Below are positions 17,637 to 27,463 of a stretch of DNA of 64,000 nt, piece by piece. The position numbers were made by a program, and so were the translations under genes. Numbering within the stretch: position 1 is the first letter of the stretch; the number at the start of each line of letters is the position of its first letter. The notes below the pieces were generated by a model. The model saw only the letters and a list, made by a program, of their open reading frames with translations, was not told the origin of the DNA and ran no database searches. The stretch comes from an uncultured Porphyromonadaceae bacterium (GTDB lineage: Bacteria > Bacteroidota > Bacteroidia > Bacteroidales > Muribaculaceae): positions 68,269-132,268 of the forward strand of contig CALKRW010000064.1 in assembly GCA_937989585.1 (NCBI GenBank), written 5' to 3'.

Positions 17637-18879
17637 GCAGAGAAAAGCCACCGGTGTTTCGGAACTCACGCTGCCTTCGGGACTGCGCGTCGTACACCTT
17701 CAGGTTCCTCGGGCCCGCGTCAATTATTGCGGTGTGGCCATTCTTGCCGGCTCACGTGACGAAAACGTTACTGCCGGCCAAGACGGTCTGGCACATTTTG
17801 TCGAGCACACATTATTCAAAGGCACAGCAAAACGTTCATCATACCATATCATCAACCGCATGGAGGCTGTCGGCGGTGAACTCAACGCCTTCACTACAAA
17901 AGAGGACACCGTCGTATATTCCGCCTTCCCAAGCGGGAATCTTTCACGTGCCCTCGAACTTATAGCCGACCTTGTATGCAACTCACGTTTTCCGACTGAG
18001 GAACTCGACAAGGAACGTCAGGTGGTGATTGACGAGATAAATTCATATCTCGATTCTCCGGCGGATGCAGTTTATGATGATTTCGAGGATATGGCTTTCA
18101 GAGGCTCATCACTCGGTCACAACATACTTGGCTCCAAGAAAAATGTCAGCAAACTGAGTTCCGAAGACTGTCGACACTGGATAAGGCGTTTCTACCGGTC
18201 AGAACGCATCGTAGCCTTCTATGCCGGAAATATCGGTTTTGACCGATTTGTCTCTCTGGTAGAGAAATATTTCAGTTTCCCCGAGACCAGCGAGACTATT
18301 GCTGTACCGACCAAGCCATCACTTGATCTGGAAGCCGAGCATATTGTGCGCCGTATTCGCGGTAACCATCAGGCTCATGTTGTTATAGGCAAGGTAATTC
18401 CGGTCCTTGATGACGAAGCCCGCGCATCCATGTCGCTTCTCACAAACATCCTTGGCGGACCTGGAATGAACTCTCTGCTGAATGTCGACCTCCGCGAACG
18501 CCGGGGCCTGGTGTACAATGTCGAGGCCTCTCTTGCCGTACTAAGCGACTGTGCCCTGTCGACAGTATATTTCGGCTGTGACGAAGAAGACCGCCGGCTC
18601 TGCCACGACTTAGTGACAAAACGTATAGAATCGATGGCACTCGAAGGTCTTACATCCAGAAATCTCGCCGCGGCAAAGAAACAATACAGCGGACAGATGA
18701 TACTGGCAAGGGAAAGTCTCGAGAACCGCATCATCTCAATAGCCCGCGCCATACTTATCCGCGGCCATGCACTATCGGAAAATGAACAGACCGCACTTCT
18801 CAATGAACTGACGCCCGAAGATCTGAGGGCCTCGGCCACACTGATGCTGTCACCGTCATCATTATCACTTATCCCCTGA
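17629..18879 (+). CDS. M16-family zinc metallopeptidase
   Basis: A 416-residue protein from ATG 17629, overlapping the end of ispG by 8 bp. The inverted zinc motif HxxEH is present as HFVEH (His56, Glu59, His60), with the distal glutamate in ERQVVIDEINSYLDSP, and the second half shows the GGPGMNSLLNVDLRERRGLVYNV block. M16 proteins of about 420 residues act as pitrilysin-like processing peptidases. No signal peptide is seen, so it is probably cytoplasmic. Tight linkage to ispG suggests co-transcription, not a shared pathway. Confidence 0.9.
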   Translation: MNEQRKATGVSELTLPSGLRVVHLQVPRARVNYCGVAILAGSRDENVTAGQDGLAHFVEHTLFKGTAKRSSYHIINRMEAVGGELNAFTTKEDTVVYSAFPSGNLSRALELIADLVCNSRFPTEELDKERQVVIDEINSYLDSPADAVYDDFEDMAFRGSSLGHNILGSKKNVSKLSSEDCRHWIRRFYRSERIVAFYAGNIGFDRFVSLVEKYFSFPETSETIAVPTKPSLDLEAEHIVRRIRGNHQAHVVIGKVIPVLDDEARASMSLLTNILGGPGMNSLLNVDLRERRGLVYNVEASLAVLSDCALSTVYFGCDEEDRRLCHDLVTKRIESMALEGLTSRNLAAAKKQYSGQMILARESLENRIISIARAILIRGHALSENEQTALLNELTPEDLRASATLMLSPSSLSLIP

Positions 18880-18891
18880 AAGCATAACATA

Positions 18892-18911
18892 CGCATCCCG
18901 GAACGGATGCG
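18892..18911 (+). terminator. short hairpin after the M16 gene
   Basis: CGCATCC (18892-18898) pairs with GGATGCG (18905-18911), followed only by an A/T-rich tail without a clear T-run. It could weakly terminate the rpoN-ispG-M16 transcript. Confidence 0.35.
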
Positions 18912-18942
18912 GAATAATAAACCATAACCAAAACATAAACAT

Positions 18943-20103
18943 TTGAACGAGAATAATCTTTTACCGCGCATCGAGCGGAACTCCAATCTATCACGAACTT
19001 TCAGCGCGCTAAAGTGGATTCTGGCACTTCTGGTTGTCTGCGACCACTTCTTCCGGGTTTCCCTTCTGCCATACGCAGATACTAAATCCGTACCCTATTC
19101 CCAATGGTTATCGGACTTTGTCGGCGCGTTTATCCGCGATTACCAGGTACCCTTATTCTTTATGATGTCAGGCTTTCTTTTCTGTGCCTCAACAAAGTTC
19201 AGTCCAAGCCTCTACCGCAACAAAATCCGCAGTCGCCTTATCTCATTAGGCATCCCATATGTAGTATTCATATTATATGCCATAGCCATAACAGCCTGGC
19301 TCGATTACAAATATATCGGCGGACCGTCATGGACATTATGCCATCCGATGTATATGGTCACCGGTCATCCGCTGACATATCCCATCAATGTTCCGCTCTG
19401 GTATCTGCGCGACCTGCTGATTATGTGCCTTATTTCTCCGCTAATCCATGCAGCACTTCGGATGACACGAGGATGGATAATACTTCCTCTGATTTGTATT
19501 TATGTCTATGTCATCCCCTCGGGAATCTTCAGCCACATGCTCTGCAGCGTTACATTCTTCACCGCAGGCTACTGGCTGCGTCTGAAAGGAACAGACGTGA
19601 CCGCAAATGCGCATCGGATGCTCCCCTGGCTCATTCCGTTGTACATCATACTCTCGACCATACAAATGAATCTTGCCGAGGATTCATATTTATACATCTG
19701 GGTCAAGCATCTTGACGTGCTCGTCACAGCACCAATGACCTTTGCCATTGTCTCGCTGCTGGTCGAACGCCGCAAACTCCCACAGTCAGAATTTCTGGTC
19801 GCCGCGACATTCTTCGTCTATCTTACACACCATCCGTTACGCAGACTTATGCTGAATCTTTTCGGAAGTTATGCTCCCGGCATAGGAGATATTGCCTTCA
19901 TTCCGCTACTGATACTCTCAACCGCCGCAATGGTACTCGTGCTGATGCTGACATTCCGCACTCTCAGCACTGTGTCGCCGGGCCTGACCGCGTTCATAAC
20001 CGGTTCGAGAGTTCCGTCCGAGTCCTCGCACAACTTTGGTGTTACTCGCATATTTCGCTCTGTTTTTGGCAAAATAGGCGGCTGGGGGCCAAAACTTCAG
20101 TGA
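18943..20103 (+). CDS. membrane acyltransferase (acyltransferase-3 family)
   Basis: A 386-residue protein with about ten membrane helices. The N-terminal LKWILALLVVCDHFFR and the RDYQVPLFFMMSGFLF block match the acyltransferase-3 family, which O-acetylates or O-acylates surface glycans and other exported molecules. The only start that keeps the conserved first helix is TTG 18943; the next in-frame ATG would delete it. It ends just before the mla promoter and shows no close operon partner. Confidence 0.8.
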   Translation: MNENNLLPRIERNSNLSRTFSALKWILALLVVCDHFFRVSLLPYADTKSVPYSQWLSDFVGAFIRDYQVPLFFMMSGFLFCASTKFSPSLYRNKIRSRLISLGIPYVVFILYAIAITAWLDYKYIGGPSWTLCHPMYMVTGHPLTYPINVPLWYLRDLLIMCLISPLIHAALRMTRGWIILPLICIYVYVIPSGIFSHMLCSVTFFTAGYWLRLKGTDVTANAHRMLPWLIPLYIILSTIQMNLAEDSYLYIWVKHLDVLVTAPMTFAIVSLLVERRKLPQSEFLVAATFFVYLTHHPLRRLMLNLFGSYAPGIGDIAFIPLLILSTAAMVLVLMLTFRTLSTVSPGLTAFITGSRVPSESSHNFGVTRIFRSVFGKIGGWGPKLQ

Positions 20104-20110
20104 TTTTTCG

Positions 20111-20118
20111 TACCTTTG
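20111..20118 (+). promoter_or_regulatory. -7 element of the mlaE-mlaF operon
   Basis: A perfect TACCTTTG 8 bp after the acyltransferase stop and about 90 bp before mlaE. No good -33 TTG at the usual distance. Confidence 0.55.
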
Positions 20119-20207
20119 CGTTTTAGTGAATTCGGCACATGAAACCGCAAACAACAGGCAGCATGCCGATGTTCTAACAAAGTAAGAAAATAAAAAATCA
20201 GCAAAAT

Positions 20208-20957
20208 ATGCTCCTAACCAGATCTCTGGCCTCCTTTGGCCGATACTGCATGTTCATGGCGCGGGTATTCTCGCTGCCTGAGAAATGGAAGGTTTTTCTC
20301 AAGCGCACTGTCAACGAGATATCCAAACTCGGCATCGACTCCATTCCGCTGGTAGTGATTATCTCCATATTCATCGGCGCTGTATGTACCATACAGATGC
20401 AACTCAATGTCACATCACCCCTGATGCCCGCATACTCCGTTGGCCTTGCCACACGCGACATCGTGCTTCTGGAGTTCTCCAACTCGATACTCTGCCTTAT
20501 TCTGGCCGGCAAGGTCGGTTCGAACATTGCCTCGGAGATAGGCACGATGCGTGTCACCGAACAGATTGACGCACTTGAAATCATGGGTGTAAACTCGGCA
20601 TCATTCCTTGTTCTTCCCAAAGTAGTCGGCTTTGTGTTCTTCATGCCCTTCCTTGTCATGATATCGATAGGCATGGCACTTTTCGGAGGCTGGTGCGTTG
20701 CAGCATTCACGGATATTATCCCCGTTTCTCGTTACATCTTCGGTATTCAGGCGCTGTTTCAGGAATGGTACGTATGGTACGGACTCATCAAATCAGTGGT
20801 CTTCGCCTTCATCATCGCATCCACTGCCTCGTATTTCGGCTACTACGTTAAGGGCGGCGCCCTCGAAGTCGGCAAATCCTCGACCAACGGTGTCGTGGCC
20901 TCGTCAATCCTAATTCTTCTGTTCGATGTAATCCTGACAAAACTCCTCCTGCAATGA
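20208..20957 (+). CDS. mlaE: MlaE-type ABC transporter permease
   Basis: A 249-residue inner-membrane permease with five to six hydrophobic segments and the hallmark ESEx region GKVGSNIASEIGTMRVTEQIDALEIMG of MlaE/TrgB permeases. With MlaF and an MCE-domain protein (an mlaD-like gene lies at 28.4 kb) it should move phospholipids between the inner and outer membranes to keep lipid asymmetry. Its stop overlaps the mlaF start by 4 bp. Confidence 0.92.
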   Translation: MLLTRSLASFGRYCMFMARVFSLPEKWKVFLKRTVNEISKLGIDSIPLVVIISIFIGAVCTIQMQLNVTSPLMPAYSVGLATRDIVLLEFSNSILCLILAGKVGSNIASEIGTMRVTEQIDALEIMGVNSASFLVLPKVVGFVFFMPFLVMISIGMALFGGWCVAAFTDIIPVSRYIFGIQALFQEWYVWYGLIKSVVFAFIIASTASYFGYYVKGGALEVGKSSTNGVVASSILILLFDVILTKLLLQ

Positions 20958-21850
20958 TTGAAGTCAAAGATCTGTATAAATCGTTTGACGGACGCACCGT
21001 CCTGAACGACATCAATGCCAATTTCGACACCGGGAAGACCAATCTGATCATCGGTCAGAGCGGGTCAGGCAAGACTGTGCTCATGAAGTCGCTCGTCGGA
21101 CTGCTGGTGCCGGATTCGGGCCAGATTCTTTTCGATGGACGCGACATGGTGACCATGACTGGCGATGAGCGCAAGAACCTGCGCAAGGAGATAGGCATGC
21201 TTTTCCAGGGCTCGGCGCTCTTCGACTCCGAGACAGTGCTCGGCAACGTAAGTTTCCCGCTCGTGATGTTCTCGAAGATGTCACCATCCGAGATACGCGA
21301 TCGCGCCATGTTCTGCATCGAGCGTGTCAACCTGACAGGTGCTGAAAACAAATACCCCTCGGAAATCTCAGGCGGCATGCAGAAGCGTGCCGCAATCGCG
21401 CGTGCCATTGCCCTCAATCCCAGATACCTGTTCTGTGACGAGCCCAACTCGGGACTCGACCCCAAGACCTCGATTCTGATTGACGAACTTCTCTCCGACA
21501 TCACACACGAGTACAATATCACCACGGTCATCAACACCCACGACATGAACTCGGTGCTCGGCATAGGCGAGAACATCATATTCATCAACAAGGGCAAGCG
21601 CGAGTGGGTCGGCAACAAGGACGAAATATTCGCCACGACAAATGAAGCCCTCAATGACTTTGTTTTTGCCACGGACCTTTTCCAGGAAGTGAAGGATTAC
21701 GTCCTGAAGAACGGCTTCCAGGCCAAAGGAGCGGCCCGCCGTCAGACTCTTGCGGAAAAAGATGCCTTGCGAAAAAATCTTGAGGACAAGGCCGCGGCAA
21801 AGGCCAGACGCCAGACCGACGAGATGCGTCACGGGCAGAATTTCGGCTGA
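20954..21850 (+). CDS. mlaF: MlaF-type ABC transporter ATP-binding protein
   Basis: A 298-residue ATPase: Walker A GQSGSGKT at residues 34-41, signature SGGMQKRAAIARAIA, Walker B YLFCDEPNSGLDP, and a switch His in NTHDMNSVLGIG. The roughly 50-residue charged C-terminal tail (many Lys, Arg, Ala) exceeds the usual core. It is translationally coupled to mlaE (ATGA overlap) and powers the lipid transporter. Confidence 0.93.
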   Translation: MIEVKDLYKSFDGRTVLNDINANFDTGKTNLIIGQSGSGKTVLMKSLVGLLVPDSGQILFDGRDMVTMTGDERKNLRKEIGMLFQGSALFDSETVLGNVSFPLVMFSKMSPSEIRDRAMFCIERVNLTGAENKYPSEISGGMQKRAAIARAIALNPRYLFCDEPNSGLDPKTSILIDELLSDITHEYNITTVINTHDMNSVLGIGENIIFINKGKREWVGNKDEIFATTNEALNDFVFATDLFQEVKDYVLKNGFQAKGAARRQTLAEKDALRKNLEDKAAAKARRQTDEMRHGQNFG

Positions 21851-21887
21851 GAGCCGTCGGACCTATTAGCAGCCACAAACCAATCAC

Positions 21888-23009
21888 ATGAAATTCACAG
21901 ACATACCATTTCATGACGAGATAAAGGCCCGTTTGCGCGAGATTGCAGACTCGGGACGCATACCACACGCCATATTGCTCGAAGGTCCCTCGGGAAGCGC
22001 CAAGTTCGCTCTTGCCCGTGCCTTCGCCCAGTACCTTCACTGCACCAACCGTCGCAACGGTGACTCATGCGGCGAATGTCCCTCCTGCCGACAGCACACC
22101 GCTCATCAGCACATCGACACGCTATATTCCTTCCCTTATGTAAAAAAGGGTTCTGGAAGCATTACAATATGCGATGACTTCCGCCAGGATTTCATACGTT
22201 TCATGGACGAGCAGCCCTGGATGGATTTCGACCTGTGGCCCGCAAGACTCGGCGACAGCAATACTCAGCCTCAGATTTTCGTCGACGAGGCCGCCGAACT
22301 GATGCGTCGCGCAGCCTTCACCTCCCATTCGGCCAAACACAAAATAATACTGATGTGGTTGCCGGAACGTCTTCGCGAGGAGGCCGCCAACAAAATGTTG
22401 AAAATTGTAGAGGAGCCCTTCGCTGACACTGTATTCGTGATGGCCTCGGACAATTCACGTGAGATTCTGCCAACCATATACTCGCGTGTACAGCGCATAA
22501 AGGTGCGCAGGTATGAAGATTCGGAAGTCGCCGCTTTCCTCGAATCAAGGGGTGTTGACGGCGAGACATTGCAACAGATTGCTGCCATTGCCGGCGGAGA
22601 CCTTAACCGGGCCCTCAGTCTGCTAAAGACAAAAGACGAGGATGACCAGTACCTTGAATGGTTCATACAACTAATGCGCCTTGCATACATGCGCGACATC
22701 GCCGCACTTAAATCATGGTCGACCAAAGTCGCCGGTGAAAAACGTGAGGCTCTTGTCCGTTTTCTTGAATACTGCTGCCGCATGTTGCGCGAGAATTTCA
22801 TACTCAACCTCCACAATCCGGTACTGAACCGAATGACCGGCCCCGAATCAAAATTCTCCACGAACTTCTCACGTTTTGTCAACGAACGCAACGTATTGCG
22901 AATTTTCGACGAGTTCACTGCTGCCATTCGCGACATCCGTGCCAATGTCAATGCTAAAATTGTGATGTTCGACCTTTCTATTTCAGTGATTCTGCTGCTT
23001 AAGCAATAA
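21888..23009 (+). CDS. holB: DNA polymerase III delta-prime subunit
   Basis: A 373-residue AAA+ clamp-loader subunit. The nucleotide-binding loop reads EGPSGSAKFALARAFA, lacking the canonical GKT, as expected for a delta-prime subunit that does not hydrolyse ATP. A four-cysteine zinc module follows (CTNRRNGDSCGECPSC), then the sensor region FVMASDNSREILPTIYSRVQ. It helps load the sliding clamp at replication forks. It lies 37 bp after mlaF and upstream of the addB-like gene. Confidence 0.88.
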   Translation: MKFTDIPFHDEIKARLREIADSGRIPHAILLEGPSGSAKFALARAFAQYLHCTNRRNGDSCGECPSCRQHTAHQHIDTLYSFPYVKKGSGSITICDDFRQDFIRFMDEQPWMDFDLWPARLGDSNTQPQIFVDEAAELMRRAAFTSHSAKHKIILMWLPERLREEAANKMLKIVEEPFADTVFVMASDNSREILPTIYSRVQRIKVRRYEDSEVAAFLESRGVDGETLQQIAAIAGGDLNRALSLLKTKDEDDQYLEWFIQLMRLAYMRDIAALKSWSTKVAGEKREALVRFLEYCCRMLRENFILNLHNPVLNRMTGPESKFSTNFSRFVNERNVLRIFDEFTAAIRDIRANVNAKIVMFDLSISVILLLKQ

Positions 23010-23057
23010 AACGGCACGAATTATTGCAGACCGGCCTTATGATATAAACTTAAATGC

Positions 23058-26000
23058 ATGCGCGACAAATTTCTCTCCTCGATAGTCGAGTATTATAAAC
23101 TCCGTGACTTTGATTCAGGCCGGATGGTATTTGTTCTGCCGAACAAAAGGTCGGCCATGTTCATGCGCACATACTTCAAGCGAATGTACGCAGACAGGCC
23201 TGTACTGATGCCCTCATTCGTCACGCTGAGTTCGTTCGTCGCCCGCATGAGCCGTATCACCGAGGCCACGCGTACCGAACTGCTCTTCTGCCTCTACCGC
23301 TGCTACCTCAGGATAATCGGGCCATATTCCGACAGGGTGCATATACGGTCATTCGACGAATTTGTCTTCTGGGGCGACCTGATTGTAAGCGACTTCAGCG
23401 ATATTGACGCCAACGCCGCAGACGCATCGATGCTGTTCTCCAATCTTGAGCGCTTACGCGAACTCGAGTCAAACTATCTGACTACAGAACAGACTGACGC
23501 CATAGAACAACTATGGGGCTACCGACCTCCGTCATCCGAAGAAGTCGAGCATTTCTGGAAAAACATCATCAGTCTTTCGCATATGCGCGAAAAACATTCC
23601 GAACACGACGAAGGAAGTGAAAACGACGAAGGCCATTATAACGATGATGCCGGCTCGCTGAGTTCACAGTTCATTTTCATATGGCAGATACTGGGGGAAC
23701 TTTATCCGGAATTCCGTAAGGATCTTCGTGCCAGAGGTATCGGCTACAGAGGCATGGTCATTGAAGACGCTGCGCTTTCCATTAAGGACATGCGCAAGGA
23801 AGATCTGGAATTCAGCCATTATGTATTTGTCGGCATCGGCAGCACTCCAGAGAATTTGCGCCGCATATTCCGACGGCTGAAGACTTTAGGAATTGCGGAT
23901 TTCTTCTGGGATCTGCCCAATATTTTCGAAAAGGCCGGAAAATCGCAGATAAGATCAGCACATGACGGTGCCGGAACCGCTTTGCGAAAAGTCGGTGAAA
24001 TGGCCCAGGAATTCCCTATGCCTGACGATTACACTGCTCCGGAAGGACCTTCGAGACCGATGTTCGACATAATAGGCATCCCGTCGGATATGATGCAGGC
24101 ACAACTTGCCTCCAGAGTAATCAAGAAATGGAAGGATGACGGAAGTCTCGGCTCATCACTTGACAATACGGCCATAATCATGCCTGACACGGCACTCCTT
24201 CCATCGCTGCTCAATTGTCTTCCGGACTATCCGGGAGGGGTAAACATAACCATGGGACTGCCTATGCGTCAGACACCATTCGCGACGCTCATACGCACCA
24301 TCATCTCGATGCACATGCGCATGCGCACACTTCACGGCGAGCCGGTCCTTTACCATGAGGATATCACAGAGGTGGTCTCCAGCCCTTCGATACGCCGACT
24401 CGATCCTGAAGGCTGCGACAAAATCCTGCGATACCTGAATGACAACAGGCTGTACACTGTCCCCGTATCACAACTGCAGTCGACGGCACCAAAAATATCC
24501 TTTATTTTCAATCTTCCCGAAACTGGCTCCGAGCCTGCCGAGGCGAGGACCTACCTCTCAGTCTTGATCAGTTGCCTTTGCAAGGCCACAGGTTATGACC
24601 CCGAGGATCCGAAGTCCGATGAAACTACCCGCGCACATGAATACCATGTCCTGCAGGCATATCATGACGCAATTGCCGAGATTTTCGATATGGCAGAAAG
24701 ATATTCTGTGGAAATACGTGAAAACACCTGTTTCAGACTCGTCGAACGTCTGCTTATGACTGACACCCTGGGGATAGCAGGCGCACCATTGCGCGGACTA
24801 CAGGTCATGGGGCTTCTCGAAAGCCGTGCAATCGACTTCGACAACCTGATTGTCCTGTCTGTGAACGAGCGTATCCTTCCTCGCAAGAATCCCCTCAAGA
24901 CTCTTATTCCCCATACACTGCGCAAGGCCTACCACCTGCCCGTCATCGAAGACGCAGAAAGCGACAGCGCGTACAATTTCTTCCGCCTGCTTTCGCGCGC
25001 CCGACGTGCGGCATTCATATATGACTCCCGTTCGTCGGGAGTCGCCGCAGGCGAGATGTCCCGTTATCTCCTGCAAATGTCACGCCTGCTCAGCCCTACG
25101 GTGGTGCATGATTCCACATGCTCGCTTTCGGCGTCCCTGTCGGGTGAGCGCAGAATTTCAGTCGCCAAGGATGAGGATGTACTGTCATTGCTTAATCTTT
25201 ACAGGGTCCCCAAGAATGGCGTCCTTACCGAGGACGCCAGGTACATTTCGGCCTCGATGCTCAAGGTCTATCTGAGTTGTCCGCTTGAATTCTACCTTAA
25301 GCATATACGCCGGCTCAAGGACGAGGACGAGACTTCGATGTTCATGGACTCTGCGACTTACGGCAGCATCATACATAAGGTACTTGAAGACATTCTCGGT
25401 AGATTCACAGGACGGCAGGTGACAGAAGACAACATACGAAACATCCTCGCGAGCGACTTGTCCGGTTTCGTGACATCGGTCATTGACAGGGAATATTATC
25501 GAGGCCGCTACAGAGGTAATCTTGACATCATGCCCGGCGAAGGCGCTGTATTAAGCGAAGTAATCGAAAAAATAGTGAGACGGTCATTGGAAAACGACAT
25601 TGTCAACACGCCTTTCTTCTTCCTTGTCGCTGAAAGTGGACCACAGGGGCCCTGGGAAATGGCACCGGGACTCCGTCTGAATTTCAAATCCAAAATTGAC
25701 CGCGTCGACATGCTCTCCGACGGACGCCTGCGGTTCATCGATTACAAGACAGGCAGTGATAGATTCTTCTTCACTTCCTGCGAAAACCTCTTCAGCAAGG
25801 AACGAAAAGAACGCAACGACGCGGTTTTCCAATTGCTGCTGTATTGCCATGCGACAGCCGATATGCCCGTCGAATATAATCCCGTACTCCGGAAGGTTCA
25901 GCAGATCGACCCTACGGTAAACCGATGCTCTGAAATCAAGCCTGAGATATTCCGTCTGAAATCAGTATATGTCGACAAGAATACCTATATCGCGGTCGGA

Positions 26001-26189
26001 TCCGAGAAGAGACACGATATAATAGAGTCTTTTAATGATGAGGCCGTATCTGATTTCCGCAAACATCTTGCCGAAAAGGTTTCGGAGATTTTCAATCCTG
26101 ATGTCCCGTTCCTTCAGACCGAAGACCGCGAGAACTGCACATACTGCGCTTTCGCACAGTTATGCGGGCGACAGTCGGCCAACAGGTAG
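23058..26189 (+). CDS. AddB-like PD-(D/E)XK nuclease/helicase-fold subunit
   Basis: A 1043-residue protein. The N-terminal part resembles an inactivated UvrD-like helicase domain (MVFVLPNKRSAMFMRTYFKR, lacking a proper Walker A). The C-terminal third is a RecB-type nuclease: the catalytic core is visible in RLRFIDYKTGSDRFF. An iron-sulfur staple is suggested by an early Cys (YLSCPLEFYL) and three late ones (CTYCAFAQLC). This is the AddB architecture, which resects DNA ends for RecA-dependent repair with an AddA helicase. The AddA partner is not adjacent here. It ends 31 bp from the convergent GldB-like gene. Confidence 0.85.
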   Translation: MRDKFLSSIVEYYKLRDFDSGRMVFVLPNKRSAMFMRTYFKRMYADRPVLMPSFVTLSSFVARMSRITEATRTELLFCLYRCYLRIIGPYSDRVHIRSFDEFVFWGDLIVSDFSDIDANAADASMLFSNLERLRELESNYLTTEQTDAIEQLWGYRPPSSEEVEHFWKNIISLSHMREKHSEHDEGSENDEGHYNDDAGSLSSQFIFIWQILGELYPEFRKDLRARGIGYRGMVIEDAALSIKDMRKEDLEFSHYVFVGIGSTPENLRRIFRRLKTLGIADFFWDLPNIFEKAGKSQIRSAHDGAGTALRKVGEMAQEFPMPDDYTAPEGPSRPMFDIIGIPSDMMQAQLASRVIKKWKDDGSLGSSLDNTAIIMPDTALLPSLLNCLPDYPGGVNITMGLPMRQTPFATLIRTIISMHMRMRTLHGEPVLYHEDITEVVSSPSIRRLDPEGCDKILRYLNDNRLYTVPVSQLQSTAPKISFIFNLPETGSEPAEARTYLSVLISCLCKATGYDPEDPKSDETTRAHEYHVLQAYHDAIAEIFDMAERYSVEIRENTCFRLVERLLMTDTLGIAGAPLRGLQVMGLLESRAIDFDNLIVLSVNERILPRKNPLKTLIPHTLRKAYHLPVIEDAESDSAYNFFRLLSRARRAAFIYDSRSSGVAAGEMSRYLLQMSRLLSPTVVHDSTCSLSASLSGERRISVAKDEDVLSLLNLYRVPKNGVLTEDARYISASMLKVYLSCPLEFYLKHIRRLKDEDETSMFMDSATYGSIIHKVLEDILGRFTGRQVTEDNIRNILASDLSGFVTSVIDREYYRGRYRGNLDIMPGEGAVLSEVIEKIVRRSLENDIVNTPFFFLVAESGPQGPWEMAPGLRLNFKSKIDRVDMLSDGRLRFIDYKTGSDRFFFTSCENLFSKERKERNDAVFQLLLYCHATADMPVEYNPVLRKVQQIDPTVNRCSEIKPEIFRLKSVYVDKNTYIAVGSEKRHDIIESFNDEAVSDFRKHLAEKVSEIFNPDVPFLQTEDRENCTYCAFAQLCGRQSANR

Positions 26190-26219
26190 GCGAATCCCTG
26201 CAATGCCTGGCAGATGCCT

Positions 26220-27227
26220 TTATCTTGCCGGCATATAGTCTGCGGCCGATAGCGTAGCGGGGTTGTCATAGAAATTCGGAGTCAGAAGGCCATCCAGCCT
26301 TGCATCCGGATTCTTTTTAAGCCATGACCGAACCATATTGTAGCCAACAAGCCTTGCCGCCCTTCCGGGAGCATCCGGACTTATCAAGGTACTGACAGGT
26401 GACTGTGAGAACAGTCCTTCGATTACCGCCGGATCGGAAGAATGCAGCATGTCTCCGTCAAGAAGCCGTTCCCAGATGAAAGATTCGTTTTTCTGCACAT
26501 CTGCCAGTTGCGAATCGCTGAAGCCAAGCGATTTAGACAGCGATTCGTCTTCACTCAATGTCATTTTGGCATAAACCAGAGCGCCCTCGTAAAGCATACG
26601 GGACAAAACAGTCGGCTGGCCGGAAGGCATGTAAGGCCGTTCTATGGCTATCAGTGCCTCCGCCAAATCGTACGGTAGCATATCCCGGCGTTTCATGGCA
26701 CGCCTATATTCAGGCCATCCCTCATAGGCAGGATGCTCCGGACCGAGATAATGGTTTAGAGCGATGATAACCACGTTGCCGTTTACGACTATTGACTGGG
26801 GAAGGCCCCAGACTGTTGCGGCATATTTTCTTTCAGGCAACGATATGCCCTGCTCTCTGGCGCGTATAATGATATTACCCAAAGCCTGCTCCTCGGCTTT
26901 TAGATCAGGATACAGGCGAGCCACCTCGGGTGCAAACATGCTCACAGTGCCTGACTCGGCAAACAGTTCCGCATAATCATAGCCTGCGGTATCGACACCC
27001 ATAACTTGCATCTGAGCGGCAAACAGGACACTGTCCCGGGAATACATGGATCTGCGGGACACGGAGTCGAGAGTGGCAAACTCGGCGAGATTCTTGTCAA
27101 GTCTTACTATCGGGACAGGATTGCCCGATGTTTTCCCCGACTTTTCCGAACAGCCGCTTTGTGCTGAGGCGACAACAACAAACACAATGGCTGCAAAGTA
27201 ATTTATCAACGAGAATATCTTTTTCAT
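26220..27227 (-). CDS. GldB-like lipoprotein
   Basis: A 335-residue predicted lipoprotein with Cys26 after a hydrophobic N-terminus (SAQSGCSEK). Conserved-looking segments include GNVVIIALNHYLGPEHPAYEGW and RRDMLPYDLAEALI, which match the family named after the Flavobacterium gliding lipoprotein GldB. Non-gliding Bacteroidales carry the same family, so a motility role should not be assumed. The His/Glu-rich block recalls metallopeptidase-like folds, but I cannot assign catalysis. It is divergent from the amidase gene. Confidence 0.75.
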   Translation of the reverse strand: MKKIFSLINYFAAIVFVVVASAQSGCSEKSGKTSGNPVPIVRLDKNLAEFATLDSVSRRSMYSRDSVLFAAQMQVMGVDTAGYDYAELFAESGTVSMFAPEVARLYPDLKAEEQALGNIIIRAREQGISLPERKYAATVWGLPQSIVVNGNVVIIALNHYLGPEHPAYEGWPEYRRAMKRRDMLPYDLAEALIAIERPYMPSGQPTVLSRMLYEGALVYAKMTLSEDESLSKSLGFSDSQLADVQKNESFIWERLLDGDMLHSSDPAVIEGLFSQSPVSTLISPDAPGRAARLVGYNMVRSWLKKNPDARLDGLLTPNFYDNPATLSAADYMPAR

Positions 27228-27297
27228 TATCTGGATTGTTTAAAAGCAAATGCTGCGCGGGAATTATCCATATAAGAACAGATACATGCCCGACTTG

Positions 27298-27305
27298 CAA
27301 ATTTA
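27298..27305 (-). promoter_or_regulatory. -7 element of the GldB-like gene
   Basis: The minus strand reads TAAATTTG about 70 bp before the ATG at 27227; no clear -33 TTG. Confidence 0.5.
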
Positions 27306-27400
27306 ACAATCATCTGTCGCTTTGGGTGCTGTTTTTGGGAGATTTTTCCAAATTTTCCATTTTTTAGCAATCCGGTAGCGACTCACCGAGGTTTTTTTCT

Positions 27401-27408
27401 TATTTTTG
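27401..27408 (+). promoter_or_regulatory. -7 element of the amidase-mlaD operon
   Basis: TATTTTTG at 27401-27408, 55 bp before the chosen ATG at 27464. It lies opposite the GldB promoter about 100 bp away. Confidence 0.55.
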
Positions 27409-27463
27409 CACAAATATTGCCCTTTTGACCGGGCTTGAGAACATAAATGTTGTCTCGCCAACC

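Noticed and set aside
26220..27227. Gliding motility function for the GldB-like lipoprotein
   Set aside because: The family is present in non-gliding Bacteroidales and no other gld genes are in the window.
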